Assembly: GCA_002319885.1 (NCBI GenBank)
Contig: DCFT01000206.1
Span: 1 to 13,246 of the forward strand
Direction of reading: 5' to 3'
DNA: 13,246 bases
DNA from: Bacteroidales bacterium UBA1797
GTDB lineage: Bacteria > Bacteroidota > Bacteroidia > Bacteroidales > VadinHA17
The position numbers were made by a program, and so were the translations under genes. The notes below the pieces were generated by a model, which was not told the DNA's origin, made no database searches, and saw nothing but the letters and a program-made list of their open reading frames with translations. Positions within the stretch are counted from its first letter, which is position 1. Each line of letters begins with the position of its first letter. Positions 6,773-13,246 of the stretch are shown piece by piece.

Positions 6773-8056
6773 ATGAAAAATCCAAAAGACCGCAGCGGGT
6801 ATCTATTCTCCAAGAGGTACTCAAATTATGTTTTTATGTTATTATTCCTGTTGTATATGTTTGATTATATCGACAGAATGGTAGTTACATCGATGTTTAC
6901 ATCAATTGAGAAAGACTGGGGAATAACACATACGCAAAGCGGGTTGCTTGTATCGGCAGTATACTGGGCAATCGTCATTCTTACTTTTCCGATATCAATA
7001 CTCGTAGACAGGTGGAGCCGGACCAAAACTATAGGAGTAATGGCAATTATGTGGAGCTTTGCCACTGCACTGTGCGCTTTAACCGGTAATTTTGTACAGC
7101 TCTTCATGGCCCGGATGCTCATTGGTGTGGGAGAGGCAGGATATGCTCCGGGGGGAAGCGCCATGATATCGGGCCTTTATCCTGTTGACAGAAGGGCCCG
7201 GATGATGGGTTTATGGAACGCTTCAATACCTCTTGGTTCTGCAATAGGAGTTCTCCTTGGAGGAATTATTGCTGTAAAGCTGGGATGGAGGCATGCTTTC
7301 GGAATAGTCGCTATACCTGGTCTTATAGTTGCCATTCTGTTCCTTTTCGTTAAGGACTATAAAACAGTTGACCTTTCTTTCTACGATAAAAACAGCAACA
7401 AAATAAAGATGGAGAAGAAGGACATGATAAAAGAATTCATTACAAAACCATCTGTTCTTTTAACATACCTGGGTATGGCTTTAGTTGTTTTTGTTACAAC
7501 CTCAATGCTGACCTGGCTTCCTACTTATTTTGAGAAAATGAGAAATATCCCACAGGAAACTGCAGGAAAAATGGCGAGTTCAGTTATGGTGCTGGCCCTT
7601 ATCGGAGCACCCTTAGGAGGCTATCTGACCGATCTTTGGAGAAAAACCAGAGACAATGCCCGGCTTCTTTTTCCTGCGGCATCCACCTTGATATCGGCTT
7701 TAGTCCTGTTCAGTGCACTTACCCTGTTTAAAGGAACTGTTCAGTATGTTCTGTTTCTGATTTTCGGAGTGCTTGTTCTTGCCTTTATATCCGGCGCAGC
7801 ATCTGTTACACAGGATGTTATCCACCCGGGGTTGAGGGCGACTTCATATGCTATAGCGGTGGTTGTGCAGAATCTCCTGGGAGCCTCAACAGCTCCTGTA
7901 GTAATGGGCAAAATTTATGATCTGACGAATATACAGACCGCTCTTTCAATTCTCCCTTTTGTTCTTTTAGCAGGAGCCCTTCTTTTCTGGATTGGTTCAA
8001 AGCACTATGTAAAAGATCTGGGAAAAGTTGCAATGATTCCTCTGGTAGCAGAATAA
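6773..8056 (+). CDS. MFS transporter, Spinster-like
   Basis: Inner-membrane major facilitator protein of 427 residues with about 12 hydrophobic segments and a central charged loop (about 199-225, rich in K/D). Features are FDYIDR at the first membrane helix (30-35), a motif A-like DRWSR (79-83), GVGEAGYAP (118-126) followed by LYPVDRRARMMGLWNASIPLGSA, and a second motif A-like GGYLTDLWRKTRDNAR in the C-terminal half. The IDR and GEAxYAP signatures are those of Spinster-like and related organic-anion MFS groups. Substrates in bacteria are mostly unknown, so this is not assigned. It diverges from the esterase/thioesterase set, which could mean it moves their substrate or product, but that is only positional. 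Its stop lies 2 bases from the stop of the convergent prenyl synthase gene. Confidence 0.88.
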   Translation: MKNPKDRSGYLFSKRYSNYVFMLLFLLYMFDYIDRMVVTSMFTSIEKDWGITHTQSGLLVSAVYWAIVILTFPISILVDRWSRTKTIGVMAIMWSFATALCALTGNFVQLFMARMLIGVGEAGYAPGGSAMISGLYPVDRRARMMGLWNASIPLGSAIGVLLGGIIAVKLGWRHAFGIVAIPGLIVAILFLFVKDYKTVDLSFYDKNSNKIKMEKKDMIKEFITKPSVLLTYLGMALVVFVTTSMLTWLPTYFEKMRNIPQETAGKMASSVMVLALIGAPLGGYLTDLWRKTRDNARLLFPAASTLISALVLFSALTLFKGTVQYVLFLIFGVLVLAFISGAASVTQDVIHPGLRATSYAIAVVVQNLLGASTAPVVMGKIYDLTNIQTALSILPFVLLAGALLFWIGSKHYVKDLGKVAMIPLVAE

Positions 8057-8058
8057 AA

Positions 8059-9033
8059 TCAGTTTCTCCTCGCTGTTGTATAATAAACGAATTGCTTTAG
8101 AGATTCTTTTACTTCTGAATCGTGATAAGAATCGAGAATTGCAAGAGCTTTATCACGATATTGATTCATCTTAAGTTCAGCAAAGTTGAGACCTCCATAC
8201 TCAATAACAAAACTTATAACCTCATTTATTTCTGCCCTAGACTTTTTTTTGTTTTTTACGATATTCAGAATATGTCTTTTCTTTGAGTTTGCTGATTGTT
8301 CCAATGCATGAATCAACGGAAGAGTAATCTTTCTTTCTTTAATATCATTTCCGGTTGTTTTGCCCGTTAGTCCTGTGCCTTCATAATCAAGGATATCATC
8401 ACGTATCTGAAAAGCAATTCCAATATTCTCGCCGAAATCCTTCATCAACTGAATAGTTTCAGGGTCTTCTGACACCGATCTTGTTCCGCAAGCCGTGCAT
8501 GCCGACAGCAATGCGGCTGTTTTGCTTATTATAATCTTATAGTAATCTTCTTCTTTAATATTTAATTTTCTGGCTTTCTGAAGCTGTAAAAGCTCTCCTT
8601 CTGACATTGATTTAACTGCTTCAGAAATGATTTCCAGCATATCATAGCGCGATTTTTCCACACATATATGCATCCCGGTCGAAAGCAGGTAGTCTCCTAG
8701 CAAAACAGCTATTTTAGAATTCCACAGGGCATTAATTGAAAGAGAACCCCTACGTTCTTTAGCATCGTCAACAACATCATCGTGAACAAGTGATGCAGTG
8801 TGAAGAAGTTCAATACAAGTTGCAGCAATATAGGTTGATTCTACAATTTCGCCGTTCAGCTTTGCAGTTAAGAATACCAGCAAAGGCCTCATCTGTTTAC
8901 CCTTGCGACGGAGAATATAATTGAGAATTATGTTCAATAAAGGGATATCACTGCGCATAGTTTTGCTGAAAAAGGCTTCAAATTCAGCCATTTCTGTTTC
9001 AACAGGCTTTTTTATCCCGGCAAGTGCAGACAT
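8059..9033 (-). CDS. Long-chain polyprenyl diphosphate synthase (octaprenyl/heptaprenyl type)
   Basis: Trans-prenyltransferase that extends an allylic diphosphate with isopentenyl units to make the side chain of menaquinone. At 324 residues it is the size of E. coli IspB. The first aspartate-rich motif is HDDVVDD (D85, D86, D89); the second is QIRDDILD (D212, D213, D216). The GKQMRP stretch (45-50) supplies the isopentenyl-binding basic residues, and KTTGND (225-230) the conserved lysine region. The residue five before the first DDxxD is A80, small as in long-chain enzymes rather than an aromatic as in farnesyl/geranylgeranyl synthases, so a C35-C40 or longer product is inferred. It is transcribed from a divergent region shared with the ArsR gene and has no co-directional partner in the window. 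The product feeds the quinone pool used by the alternative complex III encoded to the right. Confidence 0.92.
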   Translation of the reverse strand: MSALAGIKKPVETEMAEFEAFFSKTMRSDIPLLNIILNYILRRKGKQMRPLLVFLTAKLNGEIVESTYIAATCIELLHTASLVHDDVVDDAKERRGSLSINALWNSKIAVLLGDYLLSTGMHICVEKSRYDMLEIISEAVKSMSEGELLQLQKARKLNIKEEDYYKIIISKTAALLSACTACGTRSVSEDPETIQLMKDFGENIGIAFQIRDDILDYEGTGLTGKTTGNDIKERKITLPLIHALEQSANSKKRHILNIVKNKKKSRAEINEVISFVIEYGGLNFAELKMNQYRDKALAILDSYHDSEVKESLKQFVYYTTARRN

Positions 9034-9049
9034 AAATATTTATTTCTTT

Positions 9050-9057
9050 CAAATATA
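9050..9057 (-). promoter_or_regulatory. Candidate Bacteroidota -7 box for the prenyl synthase gene
   Basis: The minus strand reads TATATTTG, an exact match to TAnnTTTG, 16 bases before the ATG at 9033. This would give a leader of about 10-12 bases. The nearest TTG (-33 element) is at 9073-9075, a spacing of 15, shorter than the usual 19 or so. The match is short and the DNA A/T-rich. Confidence 0.4.
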
Positions 9058-9091
9058 ATAAAATCAGTCGCTCAAGATAGCCTTTTAGATG

Positions 9092-9114
9092 ATAGTTCTT
9101 CAAATCTGAACTAT
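9092..9114. promoter_or_regulatory. Candidate operator in the prenyl synthase / ArsR divergent region
   Basis: Perfect 7-base inverted repeat ATAGTTC (9092-9098) and GAACTAT (9108-9114) separated by 9 bases. It sits midway between the two divergent starts and upstream of the -7 box of the ArsR gene. ArsR-family repressors bind such A/T-rich dyads and usually regulate themselves, so this is a reasonable site. No second copy was found to support it. Confidence 0.3.
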
Positions 9115-9160
9115 TTTATACTTCAATCGGAGCTGGATTCATCATATCAACATATTTATA

Positions 9161-9168
9161 TATCTTTG
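9161..9168 (+). promoter_or_regulatory. Candidate Bacteroidota -7 box for the ArsR gene
   Basis: TATCTTTG matches TAnnTTTG exactly and ends 21 bases before the ATG at 9190, implying a short leader of roughly 15-18 bases. A clear TTG -33 element at the right distance is not visible; the best upstream sequence is the weak GGATTC around 9135. Confidence 0.45.
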
Positions 9169-9189
9169 CTTCATGAAATTTAATTACTG

Positions 9190-9489
9190 ATGGAATTTAA
9201 AGAACTGAATCCCGAGAGTCTTGAAAGAGCAGCAGGCATGCTAAAAGCAATTGCGCATCCGGTACGTATTAAAATTGTTGGGTGTCTCGAAGACGGCCAG
9301 AAGAAGACCGTAACCGAAATTCATAAGCAGGTTGGGATTGAACAGTCGACCGCCTCACATCATCTTGGAATACTTAAAGATAAAGGAGTACTGGCTTCAA
9401 AAAGGGACGGTAAAAACACATGGTACTTTCTGAAACATGTAAACCTGAAAACAATTTTAAATTGTGTCAGCGGCTGTTGCCAGGAGTAG
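9190..9489 (+). CDS. ArsR-family winged-helix repressor with C-terminal cysteine cluster
   Basis: Single winged helix-turn-helix domain of 99 residues. A helical start ERAAGMLKAIAHPVRIKIV (12-30) carries the family AHPVR motif. The HTH follows (VTEIHKQVGIEQSTASHHLGILKDKG, about 41-66), with recognition helix S53-H58, then the wing LASKRDGKNTWYFL (68-81). Classic ArsR/SmtB arsenic or cadmium sites (ELCVCDL in helix 3) are absent. Cysteines occur only at 32, 92, 96 and 97; the last three form CVSGCC at the extreme end, in the helix where several ArsR members bind metals or sense sulfur and redox species. The inducer is unknown. The gene is alone: the divergent neighbour is a prenyl synthase and the convergent one is lspA, 29 bases away. 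It probably represses itself. Confidence 0.88.
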   Translation: MEFKELNPESLERAAGMLKAIAHPVRIKIVGCLEDGQKKTVTEIHKQVGIEQSTASHHLGILKDKGVLASKRDGKNTWYFLKHVNLKTILNCVSGCCQE

Positions 9490-9518
9490 TATCAGATTTA
9501 TCTCAAATGTAAAGGGGC

Positions 9519-10127
9519 TCAGGATAAATTCCTGAACATTTTCTTCTGAAATAATACAATTGATAAAACTCCACATGTTATCGATGAATCAGCGATATTA
9601 AACACAGGTCTGAAAAAAATAAGCGATTCCCCTGGTCTGTATGGTGACCATTGTGGCCAGTGAGTATTTATTACAGGAAAGTAGAACATATCAACAACTC
9701 TTCCCTGGAGGAATGAAGAATATCCGCCTCCTGGCGGGAAAAGAACAGCGTGCTGGTTAAAACTTTCACTGAATATCATTCCATAAAATGCACTGTCTAT
9801 TAAATTTCCGATCGCACCAGCCATTATTGCACTCACAGCCAGTATTAGTCCAAGGTTAGCCTTTTTTCTTATAAGAGAATAGAGGAACCAGCCGATTCCA
9901 AAAATTGCAATGACTCTGAAAACGCTTAAAATAAGTTTCCCGGGTTTGCCCCCCATTTCCATCCCGAATGCCATCCCATTATTTTCAATGAAATGCAGTA
10001 TGCCCCAATTACCGAAAAGATGAATTTCCTGGCCGAGCATCATATGTGTTTTGACCCATATTTTCAATATCTGATCGCAAATAAGGATCAGAAATATAAG
10101 TAAAACAGATTTTTTCCCTGTTGACAT
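9519..10127 (-). CDS. lspA: Lipoprotein signal peptidase (signal peptidase II)
   Basis: Integral membrane aspartyl protease that removes the signal peptide of prolipoproteins after lipidation. Four hydrophobic segments are apparent (about 7-25, 66-86, 91-110, 181-196). Family motifs are CDQILK (D18), ENNGMAFG (48-55), AGAIGNLID with catalytic D111, and RPVFNIADSSI with catalytic D180. The two catalytic aspartates are 69 residues apart, against 19 in Pseudomonas aeruginosa LspA (D124/D143). The extra sequence lies on both sides of RVVDMFYFP (143-151) and is rich in P, G and aromatic residues. That makes this protein 202 residues rather than about 165. Both catalytic aspartates and the VVD element are kept, so it should be active. 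It is a single gene; no ileS neighbour is seen. Confidence 0.94.
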   Translation of the reverse strand: MSTGKKSVLLIFLILICDQILKIWVKTHMMLGQEIHLFGNWGILHFIENNGMAFGMEMGGKPGKLILSVFRVIAIFGIGWFLYSLIRKKANLGLILAVSAIMAGAIGNLIDSAFYGMIFSESFNQHAVLFPPGGGYSSFLQGRVVDMFYFPVINTHWPQWSPYRPGESLIFFRPVFNIADSSITCGVLSIVLFQKKMFRNLS

Positions 10128-10239
10128 TAGTATTTTTTTAAAATTGAGGAGCGCAAAATAATAAAAAAAACGAAGACCACAATTTAGTGTCCTAAATGAA
10201 GCATACTAAAAGGCGAATCACTTTCTGTAACAAAATATA

Positions 10240-10392
10240 AAGAGGCTGTCTCAAAAGAAGAAATCAATTAACCACAAATCGAAGCGAAGCGAAGATCCCG
10301 ACCGAAGCGTTGGGATGGCACAAAATAAATTCACAAACCTGCCTACCGGCAGGCAGGTTTGCGGGTAAAAATAACTTTTGAGATACCCTCTT
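10240..10392. mobile_element. MITE-like non-autonomous element with imperfect 18-base terminal repeats
   Basis: The left end AAGAGGCTGTCTCAAAAG (10240-10257) and the right end (10375-10392, reverse complement AAGAGGGTATCTCAAAAG) match at 16 of 18 positions, facing inward across 153 bases. No ORF fits inside, so any movement would need a transposase in trans. The interior holds a hairpin at 10295-10316 (ATCCCGAC / GTTGGGAT, one G-T wobble), a second 11-base-pair perfect hairpin at 10334-10361 (CAAACCTGCCT / AGGCAGGTTTG, loop ACCGGC), and a GAAGC tandem at 10281-10294. Terminal sequences of the GAGGCTGTCTCAAAA type are familiar from insertion sequence ends, but I cannot name the family. No clear target duplication is visible at the edges. 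Confidence 0.65.
10334..10361. repeat. Perfect 11-base-pair palindrome inside the MITE-like element
   Basis: CAAACCTGCCT (10334-10344), loop ACCGGC, AGGCAGGTTTG (10351-10361). It is much richer in GC than its surroundings and looks like a separate REP-type repeat nested in, or captured by, the element. It could also act as a transcription stop hairpin, but no T run follows on either strand. Confidence 0.65.
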
Positions 10393-10408
10393 ATTTAAAT
10401 TTCGTTAA

Positions 10409-11221
10409 TTACGGACAAACAGTATTGACTTTATTGGAATCCCAGCAATACCAGTTTGAATCACCAAGATAATCAACAGATTTCACATGGCCGTTGAGAG
10501 TAGTAGTATTCCATTCTACATTTACATCTGAAAATTTAACCCCATTGTAGTAATGAATATTATAATAGGCATTTAAATCGTTAGTAGTTAATCCATACTC
10601 AATAAAACTGTTTAAAAAGGAGTCGGCTTTAAGATAAGTATATTTTATGTATCCGACACTTGTATCGGTTTTTGTCCAGTCAATCTGAAGAAACGATACT
10701 GGAGAGGTCGGATCCTGATAAAGAATCCACTGGCCACCTGTACCATCAAGTTTGGAAGTGCCTTCAAACCAGAGGAAGTCAGTAAAACCGTTCGTTCCCT
10801 CTCGTGTAATATACATTTTCCATTGTACATCACTGCTGCGGATAAGTCCTGTAAGTTTAGCATCGTACGTAACATTTAAATATGTTATGCTATAGCTCCA
10901 CTGCCATGTTTTTGTTGAAACAAATACAGGGACCTGATTCATTGCAGCTTTAAAGGCAGTAACTGGAACCGCCAGTGTAGTATTTATAATTAGCTTCCAA
11001 TAACCGGCTACTATTGCAGCATATTCCCAGTTACTGTTTTCGGTACCTTTTTGCCCGGGAAGAAGCTCCACAGATTTTTTTGTTGTGGCAAAATTGCTGA
11101 AATCAATAACCATGGATTCCTGTGGTGGCAGAACCGGAGGTTGTCCTTTATCCTTTTTGCAGCCGGCAAAGAAACCTGTAGAAATTATTAAGAGCGTAAG
11201 AAGAGTAAAGAATTTTTTCAT
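10409..11221 (-). CDS. Lipoprotein of unknown function
   Basis: A 270-residue protein I do not recognise. The N-terminus is a lipoprotein signal: MKKFF, a hydrophobic run, then the lipobox FFAGC with the modified cysteine at residue 21. It is followed by KKDKG and a proline-rich linker (about 28-33); positive or acidic residues after the cysteine are common in Bacteroidota lipoproteins. The mature part is rich in W, Y, T and N, with alternating strands (for example WQWSYSITYLNVTYDAKLTGLI around 102-123 and later W-x-G/D repeats). This suggests a beta-rich secreted domain. Two or three cysteines near the C-terminus (WYCWD and the terminal VNTVCP) could form a disulfide. No catalytic motif is visible. 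Single gene, divergent from the alternative complex III operon. Confidence 0.8.
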   Translation of the reverse strand: MKKFFTLLTLLIISTGFFAGCKKDKGQPPVLPPQESMVIDFSNFATTKKSVELLPGQKGTENSNWEYAAIVAGYWKLIINTTLAVPVTAFKAAMNQVPVFVSTKTWQWSYSITYLNVTYDAKLTGLIRSSDVQWKMYITREGTNGFTDFLWFEGTSKLDGTGGQWILYQDPTSPVSFLQIDWTKTDTSVGYIKYTYLKADSFLNSFIEYGLTTNDLNAYYNIHYYNGVKFSDVNVEWNTTTLNGHVKSVDYLGDSNWYCWDSNKVNTVCP

Positions 11222-11284
11222 GGTTAAAAAATATTAATTACAAAAAATAAACGATCATAGTCTAAACAAATTGCACATAATTCA

Positions 11285-11292
11285 CAAAGATA
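11285..11292 (-). promoter_or_regulatory. Candidate -7 box for the lipoprotein gene
   Basis: The minus strand reads TATCTTTG, the same octamer found before the ArsR gene, 64 bases upstream of the lipoprotein ATG. This would leave a leader of about 58 bases. No CAA (TTG on minus) is present at the expected -33 distance. Confidence 0.4.
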
Positions 11293-11447
11293 AAGACAGA
11301 AAAGATAAATAGTATAAATAATCAGTTAATTATTAATTCACCACCGGTGATCTGTACATTGAATTTACTTTAAGTAAGATCAACATTTTTTATTAAGGTT
11401 TAATGAAGAAAATTATGCCTTGGCTTAGATTTTACCAATCATTTTTA

Positions 11448-11455
11448 TATTTTTG
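11448..11455 (+). promoter_or_regulatory. Possible -7 box for the actA operon
   Basis: TATTTTTG fits TAnnTTTG and lies 75 bases before the actA ATG. The nearest upstream TTG is at 11420-11422, a gap of 25 bases, longer than usual. In DNA this rich in A/T the match could be chance. Confidence 0.3.
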
Positions 11456-11530
11456 AATTTGTTGAATATTGTAGGGGAGAACTGATTTAATTCTAATGGT
11501 AAAGTATTAAATACTCTAGAACTTACTAAA

Positions 11531-12802
11531 ATGAGCAGATATTCTCCCGGTAAAATAATTAGATATTTACTACCTGTTCTGCTTTTTCTATTCATTACCT
11601 GCACTTGTTATCCTATTATTCCCGGGATAACGGATACAGCTGAATTTCCCTCTTCTGATACATTAGTTCAACCCGGTGATAGTGTTGCACAAAAAGAAAC
11701 TGATACCATTAAACTTCACCCAAAAGGCACAATTATTCCTTCTGTTACAGACTCTGTTTTGGATACCAGGAGGACGCTTAAAGCAGAGGAATTAATAAGG
11801 GGGGAACGGCTTTTCTATGGATTGGCTTACCAGAAAAATGAATCGGTTAATTGTGCGGGTTGTCATAATACAATGGTTAGCGATACTCTGAACTGGAACC
11901 CTGATGCCCTTGAGATTTCTAAAAAATATCTTCATAAAAATGCACGTGATCTGAGCAGAGTGTTGCTGAAACCTGTCGGACAGAAATTAATGCAGGTACA
12001 CAAAGGGATCCATCTTACCCCTGAAGATATTGTATTGGTCAAAGGTTTTATGGACAAATTTGTCAGCATCGGACTTAAACCAGATAAACCGGTAATAACA
12101 AATCTGATATTGTTCATTTTTGCATCGGCTCTGTTTCTGTTCTCTGTTGTTGATAGTATTATTACCAAAAAGCTGAAAAAGAGATGGGTAAACTATATTA
12201 TTTTATTAGTTACAGGTAGTTTTATTATTTATACCCTGGTGGTTAATGCTATTATGCTGGGTCGTTCCAAAGATTATTCTCCGGCACAGCCTATTAAGTT
12301 TTCACATGCTATCCATGCCGGCCAGAATGGAACGGATTGTATTTATTGCCATAGCTATGCCCCATATAGCAAAACTGCAGGTATTCCACCGGTGAATGTT
12401 TGTATGAATTGCCACCTCATGGTACGCAACGGGACACGTTCAGGTGTATTTGAAATATCAAAGATCATAAGTTCGTATGAGAATCAAAAACCCATAGTGT
12501 GGATTAAAGTGCATAACCTTCCTGACCACGTTTTTTTCAGTCATGCACAGCATGTAAGCGCCGGAGGATTAAGCTGTACCGAGTGTCATGGGAATGTTAA
12601 AGATATGACCGAAATAAAACAGGTATCAGATTTGTCGATGGGATGGTGTATTAATTGTCACCGGACAAAAAAAGTTGATTTTCACAATGACCTGTTCTAT
12701 TCCCAATACAGAACCCTGGCAGAAAAAATGAAAAAAGGAGAGCTTGATAGTGTTACGGAGAGTATGGTAGGTGGGACAGAATGTATGAAATGCCATTATT
12801 AA
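11531..12802 (+). CDS. actA: Alternative complex III multihaem cytochrome c subunit ActA, with extra N-terminal haem domain
   Basis: Membrane-anchored c-type cytochrome of the quinol-oxidising alternative complex III, passing electrons from menaquinol towards a cytochrome c or terminal oxidase on the periplasmic side. Six CXXCH haem sites are visible: CAGCH (108-112), CIYCH (270-274), CMNCH (291-295), CTECH (349-353), CINCH (373-377) and CMKCH (418-422). The last five, with FSHAIHAG (257-264) and FFSHAQHV (335-342) giving distal histidines, form the ActA pentahaem domain. The first lies in a separate domain (about 85-180) of class I cytochrome-like character (EELIRGERLFYG, then CAGCHN). Two membrane helices (about 189-211 and 219-243) separate the domains, and residues 11-27 form a signal/anchor. 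The N-terminal segment after it is rich in T, S, D and P. Described ActA is pentahaem, so this version appears fused to a monohaem domain. The gene begins an operon; actB follows 28 bases later. Confidence 0.9.
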   Translation: MSRYSPGKIIRYLLPVLLFLFITCTCYPIIPGITDTAEFPSSDTLVQPGDSVAQKETDTIKLHPKGTIIPSVTDSVLDTRRTLKAEELIRGERLFYGLAYQKNESVNCAGCHNTMVSDTLNWNPDALEISKKYLHKNARDLSRVLLKPVGQKLMQVHKGIHLTPEDIVLVKGFMDKFVSIGLKPDKPVITNLILFIFASALFLFSVVDSIITKKLKKRWVNYIILLVTGSFIIYTLVVNAIMLGRSKDYSPAQPIKFSHAIHAGQNGTDCIYCHSYAPYSKTAGIPPVNVCMNCHLMVRNGTRSGVFEISKIISSYENQKPIVWIKVHNLPDHVFFSHAQHVSAGGLSCTECHGNVKDMTEIKQVSDLSMGWCINCHRTKKVDFHNDLFYSQYRTLAEKMKKGELDSVTESMVGGTECMKCHY

Positions 12803-12830
12803 TAAAATGATATTGGAAAGGCGCTGATAT

Positions 12831-13246
12831 ATGAAAAAGGACGGGAAAAATCCGAAGAAAATTAAGAACATCGCCACCAGACAGGAGGAAAAAAGTGACG
12901 GAACAGGCAATAATTCTTTTACGGAATTGTTTGATAGTGGCTTTATGAAACGGGGTACTTCCAGAAGAGATTTTCTAAAAGTGCTTGGATTCAGCTTTGG
13001 TTCGGCAGCTATTCTGGCGAGTTGCAAAAGACCAGTTATTAATGCATTGCCATATGTTATTCAGCCACCCGAGGTAACACCGGGTAAAGCTCTCTACTTT
13101 GCATCAGAATTCTATGACGGGCATGAGTATTCAGGAATACTTGTTAAAACAAGAGATGGTCGTCCGATAAAAATTGAAGGTAATGCGCTTTCCGTCTTTA
13201 ACGGGGAAGGAACAACAGCCCGTGTACAGGCTTCAGTACTGAGTCT
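12831..13246 (+). CDS. actB: Alternative complex III iron-sulfur/molybdopterin-like subunit ActB, N-terminal part (runs off the window)
   Basis: Only the first 138 codons are present; the reading frame stays open to the last base. Start ATG at 12831, 28 bases after the actA stop. The N-terminus is an acidic/basic 43-residue leader with SFTELFDSGFMKRG (about 29-42), then a twin-arginine signal SRRDFLK (44-50), a hydrophobic stretch (VLGFSFGSAAILA) and the lipobox LASC with C65. This predicts a folded protein exported by Tat and attached as a lipoprotein. The following ALPYVIQPPEVTPGKALYFASEF and GILVKTRDGRPIKIEGN match the start of the ActB1 molybdopterin-oxidoreductase-like domain, which in known complexes carries no molybdenum cofactor. 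The iron-sulfur ActB2 part must lie to the right. No strong Shine-Dalgarno sequence; a GGAAAGG is present at 12815-12821. Confidence 0.88.
   Translation, partial: MKKDGKNPKKIKNIATRQEEKSDGTGNNSFTELFDSGFMKRGTSRRDFLKVLGFSFGSAAILASCKRPVINALPYVIQPPEVTPGKALYFASEFYDGHEYSGILVKTRDGRPIKIEGNALSVFNGEGTTARVQASVLS

Larger units (their letters stand above)
11222..11530. promoter_or_regulatory. 309-base A/T-rich intergenic region upstream of the ACIII operon
   Basis: Non-coding DNA between the lipoprotein gene (minus) and actA (plus). It contains a perfect -7-like box for the lipoprotein gene (TATCTTTG on the minus strand, 11285-11292), a possible -7 box TATTTTTG on the plus strand at 11448-11455, and a short dyad TTACTT / AAGTAA (11365-11377, one central base). 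The 8-base palindrome CACCGGTG near 11340 is another possible site. No small ORF with a convincing start was seen. The sites are short and individually weak. Confidence 0.45.

Noticed and set aside
9490..9518. Terminator between the convergent ArsR and lspA genes
   Set aside because: The 29 bases contain no stable inverted repeat.
12626..13027. Long open frame on the minus strand across the actA end and actB start
   Set aside because: It overlaps two well-supported genes on the other strand, and its translation shows no domain or credible composition. It is a frame shadow.

Overview
The window looks like a chromosomal segment of a Bacteroidota bacterium, probably a Bacteroidales/Marinilabiliales-like or related environmental lineage. 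The evidence is: alternative complex III genes (actA, actB) with Bacteroidota-style sequence features; a Bacteroidales-type PII-like protein; several start regions with matches to the Bacteroidota -7 box TAnnTTTG and almost no Shine-Dalgarno sequences; a lipoprotein signal followed by lysines and an aspartate; and low-GC, A/T-rich intergenic DNA. No rRNA, tRNA, CRISPR array, phage gene or transposase gene was seen.

Layout. A PII-like gene enters at the left edge (its ATG starts one base outside) and is followed by a pair of nearly identical GC-rich hairpins (298-391). Seven genes then run leftward from about 6594 to 495: a CoA-binding protein, a hotdog thioesterase, an exported CocE-type hydrolase, an exported SMP-30/gluconolactonase-like protein, YwbE, a plant-type 6-phosphofructokinase and a HAD-family phosphatase. 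The first two overlap by 4 bases and the last two are 1 base apart; looser gaps of 100 bases or so around ywbE suggest two or three transcription units. A Spinster-like MFS transporter diverges to the right from 6773. It converges, with a 2-base gap, on a long-chain polyprenyl diphosphate synthase (minus). A solitary ArsR-family repressor (plus) diverges from that synthase and converges on a signal peptidase II gene (minus).

The right side starts with a 153-base MITE-like element (10240-10392) next to an unknown lipoprotein gene (minus). A 309-base A/T-rich region then separates it from the start of an alternative complex III operon: actA, encoding six CXXCH haem sites, and the 5' part of actB with a twin-arginine lipoprotein signal, cut by the window end.

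Functionally the window mixes housekeeping and energy genes: glycolysis (PFK), isoprenoid quinone side-chain synthesis, lipoprotein maturation (LspA) and quinol oxidation (ACIII). LspA-type processing would be required for the exported lipoproteins in this same window, and ACIII oxidises the menaquinol whose side chain a long-chain prenyl synthase makes. The cluster of exported esterase, exported lactonase-like protein, thioesterase and CoA-binding protein, with a divergent transporter, may be a small catabolic or detoxification unit, but its substrate cannot be read from sequence. I see no clear candidate for an entirely new system. The most worthwhile leads are the hexahaem ActA with an added N-terminal haem domain, the MITE-like element, the LspA insertions and the cysteine-ended ArsR protein.
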